DNA of 64,000 nucleotides from Clostridiales bacterium (lineage in GTDB: Bacteria; Bacillota; Clostridia; Christensenellales; Aristaeellaceae), in the NCBI GenBank assembly GCA_004556155.1, contig SFIM01000001.1:1-64000 (forward strand), read 5' to 3'. Below, piece by piece: positions 1-9,464 of this stretch; position 1 is the first letter of the stretch, and every line of letters begins with the position of its first letter. Position numbers and translations under genes: made by a program. Below the pieces are notes generated by a model. The model searched no databases, was not told the DNA's origin, and worked only from the letters and a program-made list of their open reading frames with translations.

Positions 1-46
1 AGCGTTATCAAATCGTTATCAAAAGAGAGATATAAAACCGCAAAAT

Positions 47-61
47 CGTTGTGCCGCAACG
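47..61 (-). terminator. weak terminator-like hairpin after guaA
   Basis: On the minus strand a 5-bp stem (CGTTG/CAACG) lies just past the guaA stop and is followed by ATTTTGCGGTTTT. The stem is short and the T-tract is interrupted, so this is a weak candidate for the end of the guaA transcript. Confidence 0.35.
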
Positions 62-80
62 GGTTCGGAGTTTCAAAAAC

Positions 81-1607
81 TCACTCCCACTCAATCGTTG
101 CCGGGGGCTTGCCGGTGATATCGTACACCACGCGGTTCACGCCCTGCACCTCGTTGGTGATGCGGGTGGACATACGGCTCAGCAGGGTATGGGGCAGACG
201 GGCGTACTCGCAGGTCATAAAGTCGTTGGTACGCACGGCGCGGATGGCCAGGGTGTAGTCATAGGTGCGGAAGTCGCCCATCACGCCGACAGAGCGCACG
301 TTTGTCAGCACGCAGAAGTACTGATCGGCCTTAACGCGGCTGCGGCGGATTTCCTCGCGCACGATGGCGTCGGCCTCGCGCAGGATGTGCAGGCGCTCGC
401 ACGTTACCTCGCCGATTACGCGGATGGCCAGGCCGGGGCCGGGGAAAGGCTGGCGCTCTACCAGTGTCTTGGGCAGACCCAGCATGCGGCCCAGCGCGCG
501 CACCTCATCCTTGAACAGGCCGCGCAGGGGCTCTACCACGCCTTCAAAGCTCATGTCCTTGGGCAGACCGCCCACGTTGTGGTGGCTCTTGATGACGGCG
601 GATTTGTTTTTGCTGCCCGATTCTACCACGTCGGGATAGATGGTGCCCTGGGCCAGGAAGGAGGGATTGCCGCAGTCGCGCGCGGCCTTTTCAAAGGCGC
701 GCACAAACTCGCGGCCGATGCGTTTGCGCTTTTCCTCCGGGTCGGTTACGCCCTCCAAAGCCTTCAAAAACTGTTCGCTGGCGTCGATGATGCGCAGATC
801 CAGCGCGCGGCCGGCAAACGCGGCGCGTACCTCCTCGGTTTCGTTTTTGCGCATGAAGCCGTGATCAATGTAGATGCAGGTGAGGCGGCCGGGGATGGCG
901 CGGGAGAGCAGCGCCGCGCAGACGGAGGAATCCACGCCGCCGGACAGGCCCAGCAGCACGCGCTTGTCGCCCACCTGGGCGCGTACGGCCTCCATTTCGC
1001 GCTCCAGATAATCATTCATGTTATAATCGCCCGTCGCGCCGCAGATTTCATACAGGAAGCGGCGCAGCATGGGCTTGCCGTTTACCGTGTTTTCCACTTC
1101 AGGATGGAACTGCACGGCGTAAAGATTGCGCTGCGGGCACTCCATGGCCGCGGCGGGGCACAGGCTGGTCTGGGCGGTAACGATAAAGCCTTCGGGCGCG
1201 GCGGAAACGTAATCGGTGTGGCTCATCAGCACGCGCTGCGCCTTGTCCAGATCGCCAAAGAAGCGGCTTTCGCCCGTCAGGCGGGTATCTACAACGCCGT
1301 ATTCGCTCTTATCGCAGGGAGATACCTGGCCGCCCAGGGAATGGCACATAAACTGCATGCCGTAGCAGATGCCCAGCACCGGCACGCCCAGCTCAAACAC
1401 GCCGCGATCACACGCGGGCGCGTCGGGCGCGTACACATTGTCCGGGCCGCCGGTAAAGATGACGCCGATAGGATTGGCCGCGCGGATCTTTTCCAGCGGG
1501 GTATCGCAGGGCCAAATCTCGCTGTATACGCCCAGCTCGCGCACGCGGCGGGCAATCAGCTCCTTATACTGGCCGCCGAAATCAAGAATAATGACTGTCT
1601 GATACAT
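81..1607 (-). CDS. guaA: GMP synthase (glutamine-hydrolysing)
   Basis: 508 aa, the usual length for GuaA. It converts XMP to GMP with ATP and glutamine in the cytoplasm, the last step of guanine nucleotide synthesis. The N-terminal class I amidotransferase carries Cys81 (GICYGMQ) and His168/Glu170 (FHPE). The ATP pyrophosphatase PP-loop SGGVDSS is at residues 222-228, and the C-terminal dimerisation domain ends in the family-typical TIEWE. The ATG at 1607 follows a GGAAAGG/GGGAG ribosome site. The gene stands alone on the minus strand, behind a roughly 200-nt leader with a hairpin that may attenuate transcription. guaB lies about 23 kb away. Confidence 0.97.
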   Translation of the reverse strand: MYQTVIILDFGGQYKELIARRVRELGVYSEIWPCDTPLEKIRAANPIGVIFTGGPDNVYAPDAPACDRGVFELGVPVLGICYGMQFMCHSLGGQVSPCDKSEYGVVDTRLTGESRFFGDLDKAQRVLMSHTDYVSAAPEGFIVTAQTSLCPAAAMECPQRNLYAVQFHPEVENTVNGKPMLRRFLYEICGATGDYNMNDYLEREMEAVRAQVGDKRVLLGLSGGVDSSVCAALLSRAIPGRLTCIYIDHGFMRKNETEEVRAAFAGRALDLRIIDASEQFLKALEGVTDPEEKRKRIGREFVRAFEKAARDCGNPSFLAQGTIYPDVVESGSKNKSAVIKSHHNVGGLPKDMSFEGVVEPLRGLFKDEVRALGRMLGLPKTLVERQPFPGPGLAIRVIGEVTCERLHILREADAIVREEIRRSRVKADQYFCVLTNVRSVGVMGDFRTYDYTLAIRAVRTNDFMTCEYARLPHTLLSRMSTRITNEVQGVNRVVYDITGKPPATIEWE

Positions 1608-1650
1608 CTGCTCCCAACCTTTCCTTCCCCATGCCTAAATACAAGAAAAT

Positions 1651-1696
1651 CCGGCTCCCTCTTCCGCATGGCGGAAAAACGAGCCGGTCAACCGGC
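1651..1696 (-). promoter_or_regulatory. guaA leader: mutually exclusive hairpins (possible attenuator)
   Basis: On the minus strand a small hairpin GCCGG-TTGA-CCGGC (1696 to 1683) overlaps the 5' arm of a larger hairpin. The larger one has an outer stem CCGGCTC/GAGCCGG (1687-1681 with 1657-1651) and an inner stem TTCCGC/GCGGAA, and is followed by ATTTTCTTGT. Both cannot form at once, which is the layout of an antiterminator and a terminator. The stop codon of a 31-codon leader ORF lies in the small loop. The T-tract is imperfect and no known riboswitch consensus was recognised, so regulation is an inference. Confidence 0.5.
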
Positions 1697-1783
1697 AGTG
1701 ATGCGCTCGGCGGGAAAGCCGCCCTTCATCGGGGCGACAACCGCGCGCACGGGCGACGTCTGGCACAGGAAGCGTCCGAGCAT
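1688..1783 (-). CDS. putative 31-aa leader peptide upstream of guaA
   Basis: A short ORF begins at the ATG at 1783, seven nucleotides after a strong AAAGGGGAG site. It encodes 31 residues (starting MLGRFLCQTSP, ending AERITAG). Its TGA stop lies in the loop of the small leader hairpin, next to the terminator stem. The overlapping ATG at 1790 (51-aa frame) sits too close to the same ribosome site. It could be a translated sensor for attenuation of guaA or a stray small protein. I do not recognise a family. Confidence 0.4.
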   Translation of the reverse strand: MLGRFLCQTSPVRAVVAPMKGGFPAERITAG

Positions 1784-1821
1784 GCGTCATCTCCCCTTTC
1801 GAGATACATTTACAATTAAGT

Positions 1822-1850
1822 ATTATAGGGCGGGCGCACGGGCTTGTCAA
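1822..1850 (-). promoter_or_regulatory. guaA sigma-A promoter
   Basis: Consensus TTGACA (1850-1845) and TATAAT (1827-1822) on the minus strand with a 17-nt spacer. The inferred start near 1815 gives a leader of about 200 nt before guaA. Confidence 0.85.
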
Positions 1851-1908
1851 TGCCCCAAAATACACAAATTTCTTTCCGAAAACAACATAAAAACAACGCC
1901 CGTTGCTA

Positions 1909-1937
1909 TTGACAAAATGCGCTGGATTGCCTATAAT
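1909..1937 (+). promoter_or_regulatory. glnN sigma-A promoter
   Basis: TTGACA at 1909-1914 and TATAAT at 1932-1937, spacer 17 nt, facing glnN. It is back to back with the equally good guaA promoter. Confidence 0.85.
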
Positions 1938-1995
1938 TCGCTTCATTGTGCGGCGCTAAAAAGCCGCCAATATAAGATGAAAGGACGTGCGTCTC

Positions 1996-4065
1996 ATGGG
2001 CAATGCGGCAGACAGTTTCGGATCAATGGTATTTTCAAGCAGCGTGATGCGACAGCGCCTGCCCGGCGATGTGTATCGCGCGCTCAAGCGTACCGTACGC
2101 GGCGGGCATAAGCTGGATCCCGCGGTGGCGGGCGCGGTGGCCGAGGCCATGAAGAACTGGGCCATTGAAAAGGGCGCTACCCACTATACGCACTGGTTCC
2201 AGCCCATGACGGGCATCACCGCCGAAAAGCATGAGGCGTTTCTGCGTCCCACGGACGATGGCCGCGCCATCATGGAGTTTTCGGGCAAGGAATTGATCCA
2301 GGGCGAACCGGACGCTTCCTCCTTCCCGTCGGGCGGTCTGCGCGCCACCTTTGAGGCCCGCGGCTATACGGCTTGGGATCCCAACAGTTACGCCTTTATC
2401 AAGGACGGCGTGCTGTGCATTCCCACCGCGTTTTGCAGCTATGGCGGCGAAGCGCTGGATAAAAAAACCCCGCTGCTGCGCTCCATGGAGGCGCTCAATC
2501 GCCAGGCCATGCGGATTGTAAAGCTGTTCGGCCATGACGATGTGCATTCCGTGCGTCCCAGCGTCGGCCCGGAGCAGGAGTATTTCCTGATCGACGCCGA
2601 TATGCTGTCCAAGCGTCGCGATATCTTGTATACCGGCCGCACCCTTTACGGCGCGAAGCCGCCCAAGGGTCAGGAGCTGGACGATCATTATTACGGCGTG
2701 GTCAAGCCTCGCGTGGCGGCCTTTATGCATGAGCTCAACAGCGAGCTGTGGAAGCTAGGCGTGTCGGCCAAGACCGAGCATAACGAGGTGGCTCCCGCGC
2801 AGCATGAGCTTGCGCCCATCCACAGCGTGGTCAATATCGCCGCCGATCATAATCAGCTGACCATGGAAATAATGAAAAAGGTGGCGCAGAAGCACGGCAT
2901 GGTGTGCCTGCTGCACGAAAAGCCCTTTGCGGGCGTAAACGGCTCGGGCAAGCACAACAACTGGTCGCTGGTCACTGATACCGGGGTCAACCTGATGGAG
3001 CCGGGGGATACGCCCAGCGAGAACGCGCAGTTTTTGCTGTTTCTGTGCGCGGTGCTGCAGGCCATGGACGATTATCAGGAGATGATGCGCATCACCGTGG
3101 CCAGCGCGGGCAACGATTGCCGCCTGGGCGCCAGCGAAGCGCCGCCGGCCATTATGAGCGTATTCCTGGGTGACGAGCTGACGGGCATCCTGGAAGCCAT
3201 TGAAAACGATACGCCCGTGGGCACGAAGGAAAAAGAGCTGCTGCGCGTGGGCGTGCATACCCTGCCGCGCTTCCCGCGCGATACCACCGACCGCAACCGC
3301 ACATCGCCCTTTGCCTTTACCGGCAATAAGTTTGAATTCCGCTCGGTGGGCGCGCCCATGTCCATTTCGGGCTGCAACATCGCCCTCAATACGGCCGTGG
3401 CCGAGTCGCTGCGCCAGTATGCCGATATCCTGGAAAAGGCCGATAGCTTTGAGGATACCCTGCATACCCTGATCCAGGATACCATCCGCGCGCACAAGCG
3501 CATTATCTTTAACGGCAATGGCTACGATGAGGCCTGGGTGCAGGAGGCCGCCCGCCGCGGGCTGAGCAATCTGCCCACCACGCCCGATTGCCTGCCGCAC
3601 TATGTAACCGACAAGAACGTTGCGCTCTTTGAAACGCACAAGGTATTTTCCGCAGCCGAAATGCGCGCCCGCTGCGCCATCATGGCAGAAAACTATTGCA
3701 AGGTGACGCGCATCGAGGCTGTGACCATGCTGGAAATGGCGGATCACGATATCCTGCCTGCCGTGAGCGCCTACTGCGATACGCTGACTGAGCGGCTGAG
3801 CCACCGCGCCGGCCGGTACGAGCAGGAAACGCTAGCGCTGCTGAGCAAGCTGCTGGACGACGCCTACGACGCGCGCTGCCGCCTGGAAAAGGCGCTGGAG
3901 CATACGGCTGGCGGGGCGGACGAGCATGCGGCCGATCTGTACCGCGACGAGGTGCTGCCCGCCATGCGCAGCCTGCGCGAGGCGGCGGACGCGATGGAGG
4001 TGCGCATGCCCGCGAATGCGTGGCCCTTCCCGTCCTATGGCGAGCTGCTGTTTAGCGTAAAATGA
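1996..4065 (+). CDS. glnN: type III glutamine synthetase
   Basis: 689 aa, about 1.5 times a type I enzyme and typical of the GlnN (GSIII) class found in Bacteroidetes and Clostridia. It makes glutamine from glutamate, ammonia and ATP in the cytoplasm. The N-terminus ([17 protein letters not shown]) is the family hallmark. The catalytic core includes a GSGKHNNWS segment and an acidic NEVAPAQHE region. The ATG at 1996 was chosen because AAAGGA ends 10 nt upstream; the in-frame GTG at 1987 is too close to it. The gene is monocistronic between a consensus promoter and a strong terminator. Confidence 0.95.
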   Translation: MGNAADSFGSMVFSSSVMRQRLPGDVYRALKRTVRGGHKLDPAVAGAVAEAMKNWAIEKGATHYTHWFQPMTGITAEKHEAFLRPTDDGRAIMEFSGKELIQGEPDASSFPSGGLRATFEARGYTAWDPNSYAFIKDGVLCIPTAFCSYGGEALDKKTPLLRSMEALNRQAMRIVKLFGHDDVHSVRPSVGPEQEYFLIDADMLSKRRDILYTGRTLYGAKPPKGQELDDHYYGVVKPRVAAFMHELNSELWKLGVSAKTEHNEVAPAQHELAPIHSVVNIAADHNQLTMEIMKKVAQKHGMVCLLHEKPFAGVNGSGKHNNWSLVTDTGVNLMEPGDTPSENAQFLLFLCAVLQAMDDYQEMMRITVASAGNDCRLGASEAPPAIMSVFLGDELTGILEAIENDTPVGTKEKELLRVGVHTLPRFPRDTTDRNRTSPFAFTGNKFEFRSVGAPMSISGCNIALNTAVAESLRQYADILEKADSFEDTLHTLIQDTIRAHKRIIFNGNGYDEAWVQEAARRGLSNLPTTPDCLPHYVTDKNVALFETHKVFSAAEMRARCAIMAENYCKVTRIEAVTMLEMADHDILPAVSAYCDTLTERLSHRAGRYEQETLALLSKLLDDAYDARCRLEKALEHTAGGADEHAADLYRDEVLPAMRSLREAADAMEVRMPANAWPFPSYGELLFSVK

Positions 4066-4099
4066 CACCTTTATAGTGAAAATCATCATTGACGAAACG

Positions 4100-4135
4100 G
4101 GCTGCTTTCTTTACAATGAAAGCAGCCTGTTTTTT
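4100..4135 (+). terminator. glnN terminator
   Basis: Perfect 10-bp stem GGCTGCTTTC/GAAAGCAGCC with an 8-nt loop, followed by TGTTTTTT. Confidence 0.9.
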
Positions 4136-4197
4136 AATGGCATTTCTCCGCGCAGGCGGATCGTAAATAACATGAAAAATCAAAGGAGGAAAAAACA

Positions 4198-5187
4198 ATG
4201 AAGCGCCCCATCAATATCTGCTCCGGCCAGTTTGGCGATCTTACCCTGGAGGAACTGTGCAAAACCATGCACGAAATCGGCTACAACGGCATTGAAATTG
4301 CTACGCAGGCGCATCTGGATGTCCGCCGCGTGCTGACCGACGCAGCCTATCGTGATCAGATCGACGAAACCCTGAACAAGTACGACATGCACATCGGCGC
4401 GATTTCCGCGCATCTGATCGGCCAGTGCGTGGGCGATAACTGGGATCCCCGCCTGGATAACTTTGCCCCCGCGCACTGCAAGGGCAATCCTGAGGCCATC
4501 CGCGCCTGGGCCATTGAGGAAATGAAGAACGTCGCCTATGCGGCAAAGCTCCTCAATGTCAAGGTGGTCACCTGCTTCCTGGGCTCTCCCATCTGGGCGA
4601 TGTGGTATTCCTTCCCGCAGACCACGCCTGAAATGGTGGAGGCCGGTTTCCAGAAGATCAAGGAGCTGTGGACGCCCATCTTTGATATCTATGATGAATG
4701 CGGTGTGAAGCTGGCGCTGGAAGTGCATCCCACGGAGATCGCCTTTGACTATTACAGCACCAAGCGCCTGCTGGAAACGCTGGATTATCGTCCCACCCTG
4801 GGACTGAACTTTGACCCCAGCCATCTGCTGTGGCAGGGCGTGGATCCGCAGACCTTCCTGCATGACTTTGCCGATCGCATCTATCACGTCCATCTCAAGG
4901 ACGTGAAGCTCCGCCAGGATGGCCGCGCGGGCATTCTGGGCTCTCATATTGAGTTTGGCGATACGCGCCGCGGCTGGAACTTTGTATCCCTGGGCCATGG
5001 CGATGTGGACTTTGACGGCATCATCCGCGAGCTGAACCAGATGGGCTATCACGGCCCCCTGTGCGTGGAGTGGGAAGACAGCGGCATGGAGCGCATCTTC
5101 GGCGCGACCGAGGCGTTTGAGTATGCCAGCCAGATCAACTTTGAGCCCTCCACCTTTAGCTTTGATTCCGCCCTGAAGCGCGATTAA
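4198..5187 (+). CDS. sugar phosphate isomerase/epimerase (AP-endonuclease-2-type TIM barrel)
   Basis: 329 aa. The fold matches the xylose-isomerase-like TIM barrel family that isomerises or epimerises sugars, sugar acids or inositols. Metal-ligand motifs appear in the expected order: Glu in LALEVHPTE, Asp/His in NFDPSHLLWQG, His in YHVHLKDVK and Glu in LCVEWED. No signal peptide, so probably cytoplasmic. AAAGGAGG precedes the ATG by eight bases. No catabolic cluster surrounds it, so the substrate cannot be named. The last 30 residues form a tail beyond the barrel. Confidence 0.85.
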   Translation: MKRPINICSGQFGDLTLEELCKTMHEIGYNGIEIATQAHLDVRRVLTDAAYRDQIDETLNKYDMHIGAISAHLIGQCVGDNWDPRLDNFAPAHCKGNPEAIRAWAIEEMKNVAYAAKLLNVKVVTCFLGSPIWAMWYSFPQTTPEMVEAGFQKIKELWTPIFDIYDECGVKLALEVHPTEIAFDYYSTKRLLETLDYRPTLGLNFDPSHLLWQGVDPQTFLHDFADRIYHVHLKDVKLRQDGRAGILGSHIEFGDTRRGWNFVSLGHGDVDFDGIIRELNQMGYHGPLCVEWEDSGMERIFGATEAFEYASQINFEPSTFSFDSALKRD

Positions 5188-5211
5188 GCCATTCCCTGCA
5201 CCCGCCTAAAA

Positions 5212-5239
5212 GCCGCCGTTCCTGCAAAGGGGCGGCGGC
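5212..5239. terminator. bidirectional terminator between convergent genes
   Basis: GCCGCCG/CGGCGGC stem with a 14-nt loop. T-runs follow on both strands (CCTTT on plus, CTTTTAG on minus), serving the isomerase and the solute-binding protein gene. Confidence 0.75.
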
Positions 5240-5253
5240 CTTTACGTGGGGGA

Positions 5254-6507
5254 TTACTGGATTTTGCTTAGTCCGTTGCTCAGATACAGATCGAAGGTTT
5301 CAATCAGCATATCGGCCGTCAAATAACCGGCGCAATAGGCGCTGACGAAGGAATAATCGTCCTCCAGATCCCACAGGATGATGCGGTTATAGCGGCTGCA
5401 CGCGCCCAGGCAATAGTGCGGGGCTACTTCGTGGTAGACTGCGGCCAGCGCTTCGGGATACTTGTCCGATTGCGCGTCGGGGTGCAGCTCAAACGCGCTG
5501 CGCCAGTTGGGATGCTCGCTGTAATACTTGAGGAATTCCATTGCGATGTCCTGATTGGGGCTTTGCGGATGCAGCATGAACCAGGTCAGCGGGCCATGGT
5601 AATAGTCGTCTTCATTGAACGCTGCCTTGGGGGACATCCATACTTCCTGCCCGTCCTCCAGGAAGGTTACATAGAGCAGATCGTCGATAATCTGCTGCTT
5701 TTTGCCTGCGGAAGCGACAACCTCCGCGCTGGGCTCCAAGCTCCAGATGCACTTATAGGATTCCAGCAGCTTGCGGAATTTTGGCGTATCAAAGGTGAAG
5801 CCTTCCATTTCATCGGCGGACTTGCCCTCGCACAGATAGTGCAGATAGGCGATCATTAACCGTGACCATACATGCTCTTTTTCATCTTCCAGGGTTATGG
5901 CGTAATCCAGCTGATAGGTCGCAATGCGCTGCGGATATTCCTCAGCGGTGTACCAGGCATAGACCAGATCCATGTATTCGTCCACGGTTTCCGGCACGGG
6001 GCCCAGGTTGAGCTTTTGCAGAAGGCCGGGATTGATGCTGTCATGGCCCGGCCAGATTTCCACCGGATAGGCATACAGCATATTCTCGCGCATCACAAAA
6101 TCGGCAACCTGCGGATACATGGAGCGCACGTCGTCAATCAGCGCTTTGTCCGTCAGCGGGGCTACCAGATTCTTATTCATCAGCGCTTGCAGATCAACAG
6201 AGATGGTATCGCACCAGATCAGATCGACGCCGCTCTTGTAGGAAGACAGCGCGTCTGCATACCAGGCATGCGCGTCGGGATTGCTATTGCTGCCCTCGAC
6301 AAGCCTGATTTCAACATTCGGATGCAGCGCCTGGAAGGCTTCTACTGCATCCATAAAGTTAAGCTCCGATCCGCCGCCGCCAAAGGAGATGGTCAGCGTG
6401 CGCTCGGGCGTGGCTGCGCTTTCGGCCAGGGTCAGGGGGAAGCATGCGGCTGCCAGCAGGCAGGATAACATCAGGGCGAGCAGCCGCGTCCAGGGCGTCT
6501 TGCGCAT
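5254..6507 (-). CDS. extracellular solute-binding protein, family 1-like
   Basis: 417 aa with an N-terminal signal sequence ending around CLLAAACFPLTLAES. The AAAC could be a lipobox, or signal peptidase I may cut after LAES. The mature part resembles sugar-type ABC binding proteins: a beta start (TLTISFGGGGSELNFMDAVE), then FQALHPNVEIRLVEG and later SGVDLIWCDT. It would capture a ligand outside the membrane for an ABC importer. No permease or ATPase gene adjoins it, so it is an orphan and must share a transporter or act as a sensor input. The start has a GGAGG site in front. Confidence 0.8.
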   Translation of the reverse strand: MRKTPWTRLLALMLSCLLAAACFPLTLAESAATPERTLTISFGGGGSELNFMDAVEAFQALHPNVEIRLVEGSNSNPDAHAWYADALSSYKSGVDLIWCDTISVDLQALMNKNLVAPLTDKALIDDVRSMYPQVADFVMRENMLYAYPVEIWPGHDSINPGLLQKLNLGPVPETVDEYMDLVYAWYTAEEYPQRIATYQLDYAITLEDEKEHVWSRLMIAYLHYLCEGKSADEMEGFTFDTPKFRKLLESYKCIWSLEPSAEVVASAGKKQQIIDDLLYVTFLEDGQEVWMSPKAAFNEDDYYHGPLTWFMLHPQSPNQDIAMEFLKYYSEHPNWRSAFELHPDAQSDKYPEALAAVYHEVAPHYCLGACSRYNRIILWDLEDDYSFVSAYCAGYLTADMLIETFDLYLSNGLSKIQ

Positions 6508-6571
6508 GGGGAGACCTCCTTTTGTTGTGTGCAGTTGTCCAAGAAAACCAATATCTGGGGTATCTGCCTAT

Positions 6572-6600
6572 ATCATGCCATATACAGGCAATGATGTCAA
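6572..6600 (-). promoter_or_regulatory. candidate promoter of the solute-binding protein gene
   Basis: TTGACA on the minus strand at 6600-6595, with CATGAT 17 nt downstream (6577-6572). The -10 is only a partial match. Confidence 0.5.
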
Positions 6601-6786
6601 GCGTGAAATTGTAAAATATGCAAGCAAACAATCGTGCTTCGGCGATCGAATTGGGCATTTCCTCCTGCCTGCCCAATTTTCGGACATGGCGGGGAAAGCG
6701 TCCATTTTTCTTTTCCGCGGGGTTTGCTATACTGCCTTCTGCACCCGGGAAAAGGGCGCGAAAATCCGCGTGGGAGGTGAATGAAC

Positions 6787-7368
6787 GTGCGATCTACAAA
6801 AGCGATCCGGATTGCCAAAATCAGCTACATCATTTTATCGTCACTGCTTATCGTGCTGGGCGTGGGGCTGATTGCGCTGCGCGATTTAAGCGTATCGCTG
6901 ATCGGCATTGCGGCGGGGGTGATGCTGATCGCCTTTGGCATCGTCAAGCTGATCGGGTATTTTTCCAAGGATCTGTACCGGCTGGCGTTTCAGTTTGATC
7001 TGTCGCTGGGGCTGATGCTGGCGGTGCTGGGCGTGATCATCCTGCGCAATCCCGACCAGGCGATGTCGTTCCTGTGCCTGATGCTGGGCATCGCCACCAT
7101 GGCGGATGGGCTGTTCAAGCTGCAATCGGCGCTGGACGCGCGCCGGTTCGGCCTGAAAAGCTGGCTGCTGATCCTGACGCTGGCCGTGGGGGCGGGCGTA
7201 GTGGGCGCGCTGCTGATGCTGCGGCCCATGCAAAGCGCGCGTGCGCTGACGGTGCTGCTGGGCATCGGCATGATGCTGGAGGGCGTGCTGAACCTGTGCG
7301 TGGCGCTGTTTAGCATCAAGATCATCCGACATCAGCGCGTTGACGGCGCTGAGTGCCGGGTGGAATAA
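6787..7368 (+). CDS. DUF308 (HdeD-like) membrane protein
   Basis: About 193 aa, almost entirely hydrophobic, with some six membrane segments arranged as repeated helix pairs. This is the DUF308/HdeD pattern, including the repeated GIAAGVMLIAFGIVKL- and LGIGMMLEGVLNL-type segments. Its molecular role is unknown; Escherichia coli HdeD is linked to acid resistance. GTG at 6787 is preferred because GGGAGG ends nine bases before it; the ATG at 6781 leaves only three. The gene sits 21 bp ahead of an MMPL transporter gene on the same strand, so the two are probably co-transcribed. Confidence 0.75.
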   Translation: MRSTKAIRIAKISYIILSSLLIVLGVGLIALRDLSVSLIGIAAGVMLIAFGIVKLIGYFSKDLYRLAFQFDLSLGLMLAVLGVIILRNPDQAMSFLCLMLGIATMADGLFKLQSALDARRFGLKSWLLILTLAVGAGVVGALLMLRPMQSARALTVLLGIGMMLEGVLNLCVALFSIKIIRHQRVDGAECRVE

Positions 7369-7389
7369 ATGGAAAGGTAGGAGTAAAAC

Positions 7390-9459
7390 ATGCGCTTATC
7401 CAAGGCGGTTGTAAAAAACCGCGTGCTTATTCTGATTGTCGCGTTGCTGCTTCTCATTCCCTCCGTGCTGGGAATGGCCAATACCCGCATCAACTACGAT
7501 ATGCTGGACTATCTGCCCGAGGACATGGACACGGTCGTCGGCCAGAACGAGCTGCTGGATGAATTCGGCAAGGGCGCTTTCTCCCTGATCGTGGTGGAGG
7601 ATATGCCCGCGAAGGATGTGGCGGCGCTGAGAAAAAGGATTGAGGCGGTCGAGCATGTGGACTCGGCGGTCTGGTATGACAGCCTGACCGACCTGAGCGT
7701 GCCCATGGAGATCCTGCCTGAAAAGATATATAACGAGTTTAACAACGGAAACGCAACGATGCTGGCGGTGTTTTTTGACAGCTCCACCTCGGCGGACGTG
7801 ACCATGGACGCCATCCGCGAGATCCGCGCGATTGCCGGCAGGCAGTGCTTCGTTACGGGCATGTCCGCGCTGGTGACGGATCTGAAGGATCTGTGCGAGC
7901 GGGAGGAGCCGATCTATGTGGCGCTGGCTGTGGCCTGCGCGTGCCTGGCCATGATGCTGCTGCTGGACAGCTGGCTGGCGCCGCTGATCTTCCTGGCCAG
8001 TATCGGCATCTGCATTGTGATCAACCTGGGCAGCAACTACTTCCTGGGCGAGATTTCCTACATCACCAAGGCGCTGTCCGCCGTGCTGCAGCTGGCCGTG
8101 ACGATGGACTATTCCATCTTCCTGTGGAATAGCTACAATGAGCAGCGCACGCACATTGAGGATAAAAACGAGGCCATGGCCAAGGCCATCCACGAAACCT
8201 TTGTGTCGGTGCTGGGCTCCTCCATCACCACCATCGCGGGCTTTATCGCCCTGTGCTTCATGAGCTTCACCATGGGCCGCGACCTGGGCATTGTGATGGC
8301 CAAGGGCGTGCTGCTGGGCGTAATCGGCTGCGTAACCGTGCTGCCCTCGCTGATCCTGCTGTTTGACCGCCCGCTGCAAAGGACGCGCCATAAGGCGCTG
8401 ATCCGCAACGCCAACGGCTTTGCCCGCAAGATCACCAAGGCTTTCCCTGTGTTCCTGGCTGTGTTTGTGGCGCTGGCTATCCCCGCCTATATGGGCTATG
8501 CCAAAACCAACGAAGAAGTGTACTACGACATGGGTCAGTGCCTGCCGCAGGACATTGATTATGTGATTGCCCACAACAAGCTGACGGATGATTTTGATAT
8601 CGCCTCCACCCATATGCTGCTGGTAGACGCCAACCTGCCCTCCCACGATGTGCGCAATATGAAGCGCGAGATGGAGGATGTGGACGGTGTAAAGTATGTG
8701 CTGTCGCTGGAAAGCGTGGTCGGCAGCCGCGTGCCCGAGGAGGTACTGCCCGATTCCGTGCGCTCCATCCTCAAGAGCGACCGCTGGGAGCTGATGCTGA
8801 TCAACTCCGAATACAAGGTTGCCAGCGATGCGGTGAACGATCAGATTGACAGCCTGAACGCGATCCTGAAAAAGTACGATCCCTCCGGCATGCTGATTGG
8901 CGAAGCGCCTTGCACCAAGGATATGATCGAGACGACCGGCCACGACTTCCAGGTGGTCAACCTGTTCTCCATCATCGCCATCTTTGTCATCATCCTGCTG
9001 GTGGAAAAGAGCCTGTCCCTGCCGGTGATCCTCATTGCCGTGATCGAGCTGGCTATCTTCATCAACCTGGGTCTGCCGCACTATCTGGGACAGTCGCTGC
9101 CCTTTATCGCGCCGATCTGCATTTCTACCATTCAACTGGGCGCGACGGTGGACTACGCCATCCTGATGACCACCCGCTACAAGGCGGAGCGCGTCAGCGG
9201 CAAGAGCAAGTATGAGGCTGTCAGCACGGCGCTTGCTACCTCCGTGCCCTCCATCATCGTCAGCGGCATGGGACTGTTTGCCGCCACCTTCGGCGTGGCT
9301 GTGTATTCCAACATCGATATCGTCAGCTCCATGTGCATGCTGATGGCCCGCGGCGCGCTGATCAGCGTGGTATGCGTCATCCTGATGCTGCCCGCGTTCC
9401 TGATGCTGCTGGACGGCGTGGTGCGCCATACGACGCTGAATATGAAAGTAAAGGAGTAA
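7390..9459 (+). CDS. MMPL/RND-family transporter
   Basis: 689 aa with the duplicated RND layout. There is a helix at 11-30, a large outside loop, a five-helix bundle, then a second helix near 350, another outside loop and a final five-helix bundle. Conserved Asp-Tyr pairs occur in both halves (TMDYSIFLW and TVDYAILMTTRY), as in proton-coupled MMPL/RND exporters. It probably exports lipids, peptides or drugs across the membrane using the proton gradient. The ribosome site GGTAGGAG precedes the ATG. The last codons contain the ribosome site of the next gene, so the two genes are translated from one message. Confidence 0.88.
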   Translation: MRLSKAVVKNRVLILIVALLLLIPSVLGMANTRINYDMLDYLPEDMDTVVGQNELLDEFGKGAFSLIVVEDMPAKDVAALRKRIEAVEHVDSAVWYDSLTDLSVPMEILPEKIYNEFNNGNATMLAVFFDSSTSADVTMDAIREIRAIAGRQCFVTGMSALVTDLKDLCEREEPIYVALAVACACLAMMLLLDSWLAPLIFLASIGICIVINLGSNYFLGEISYITKALSAVLQLAVTMDYSIFLWNSYNEQRTHIEDKNEAMAKAIHETFVSVLGSSITTIAGFIALCFMSFTMGRDLGIVMAKGVLLGVIGCVTVLPSLILLFDRPLQRTRHKALIRNANGFARKITKAFPVFLAVFVALAIPAYMGYAKTNEEVYYDMGQCLPQDIDYVIAHNKLTDDFDIASTHMLLVDANLPSHDVRNMKREMEDVDGVKYVLSLESVVGSRVPEEVLPDSVRSILKSDRWELMLINSEYKVASDAVNDQIDSLNAILKKYDPSGMLIGEAPCTKDMIETTGHDFQVVNLFSIIAIFVIILLVEKSLSLPVILIAVIELAIFINLGLPHYLGQSLPFIAPICISTIQLGATVDYAILMTTRYKAERVSGKSKYEAVSTALATSVPSIIVSGMGLFAATFGVAVYSNIDIVSSMCMLMARGALISVVCVILMLPAFLMLLDGVVRHTTLNMKVKE

Positions 9460-9464
9460 TAAAA

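Noticed and set aside
1..46. Direct repeat CGTTATCAAA at the window edge
   Set aside because: Two copies only, next to the edge, with no wider repeat; it cannot be interpreted from this window.
51..2111. 686-codon open frame on the plus strand opposite guaA
   Set aside because: It is the antisense shadow of guaA in GC-rich DNA, has no ribosome site and reads as low-complexity His/Ala/Gly sequence. Similar long antisense frames opposite MMPL, helicase, proS, glgP and the BMP operon were rejected for the same reason.
5254..6507. Complete sugar ABC importer around the solute-binding protein
   Set aside because: The neighbours are an isomerase and a DUF308 gene; no permease or ATPase gene is within reach, so only the binding protein is annotated.
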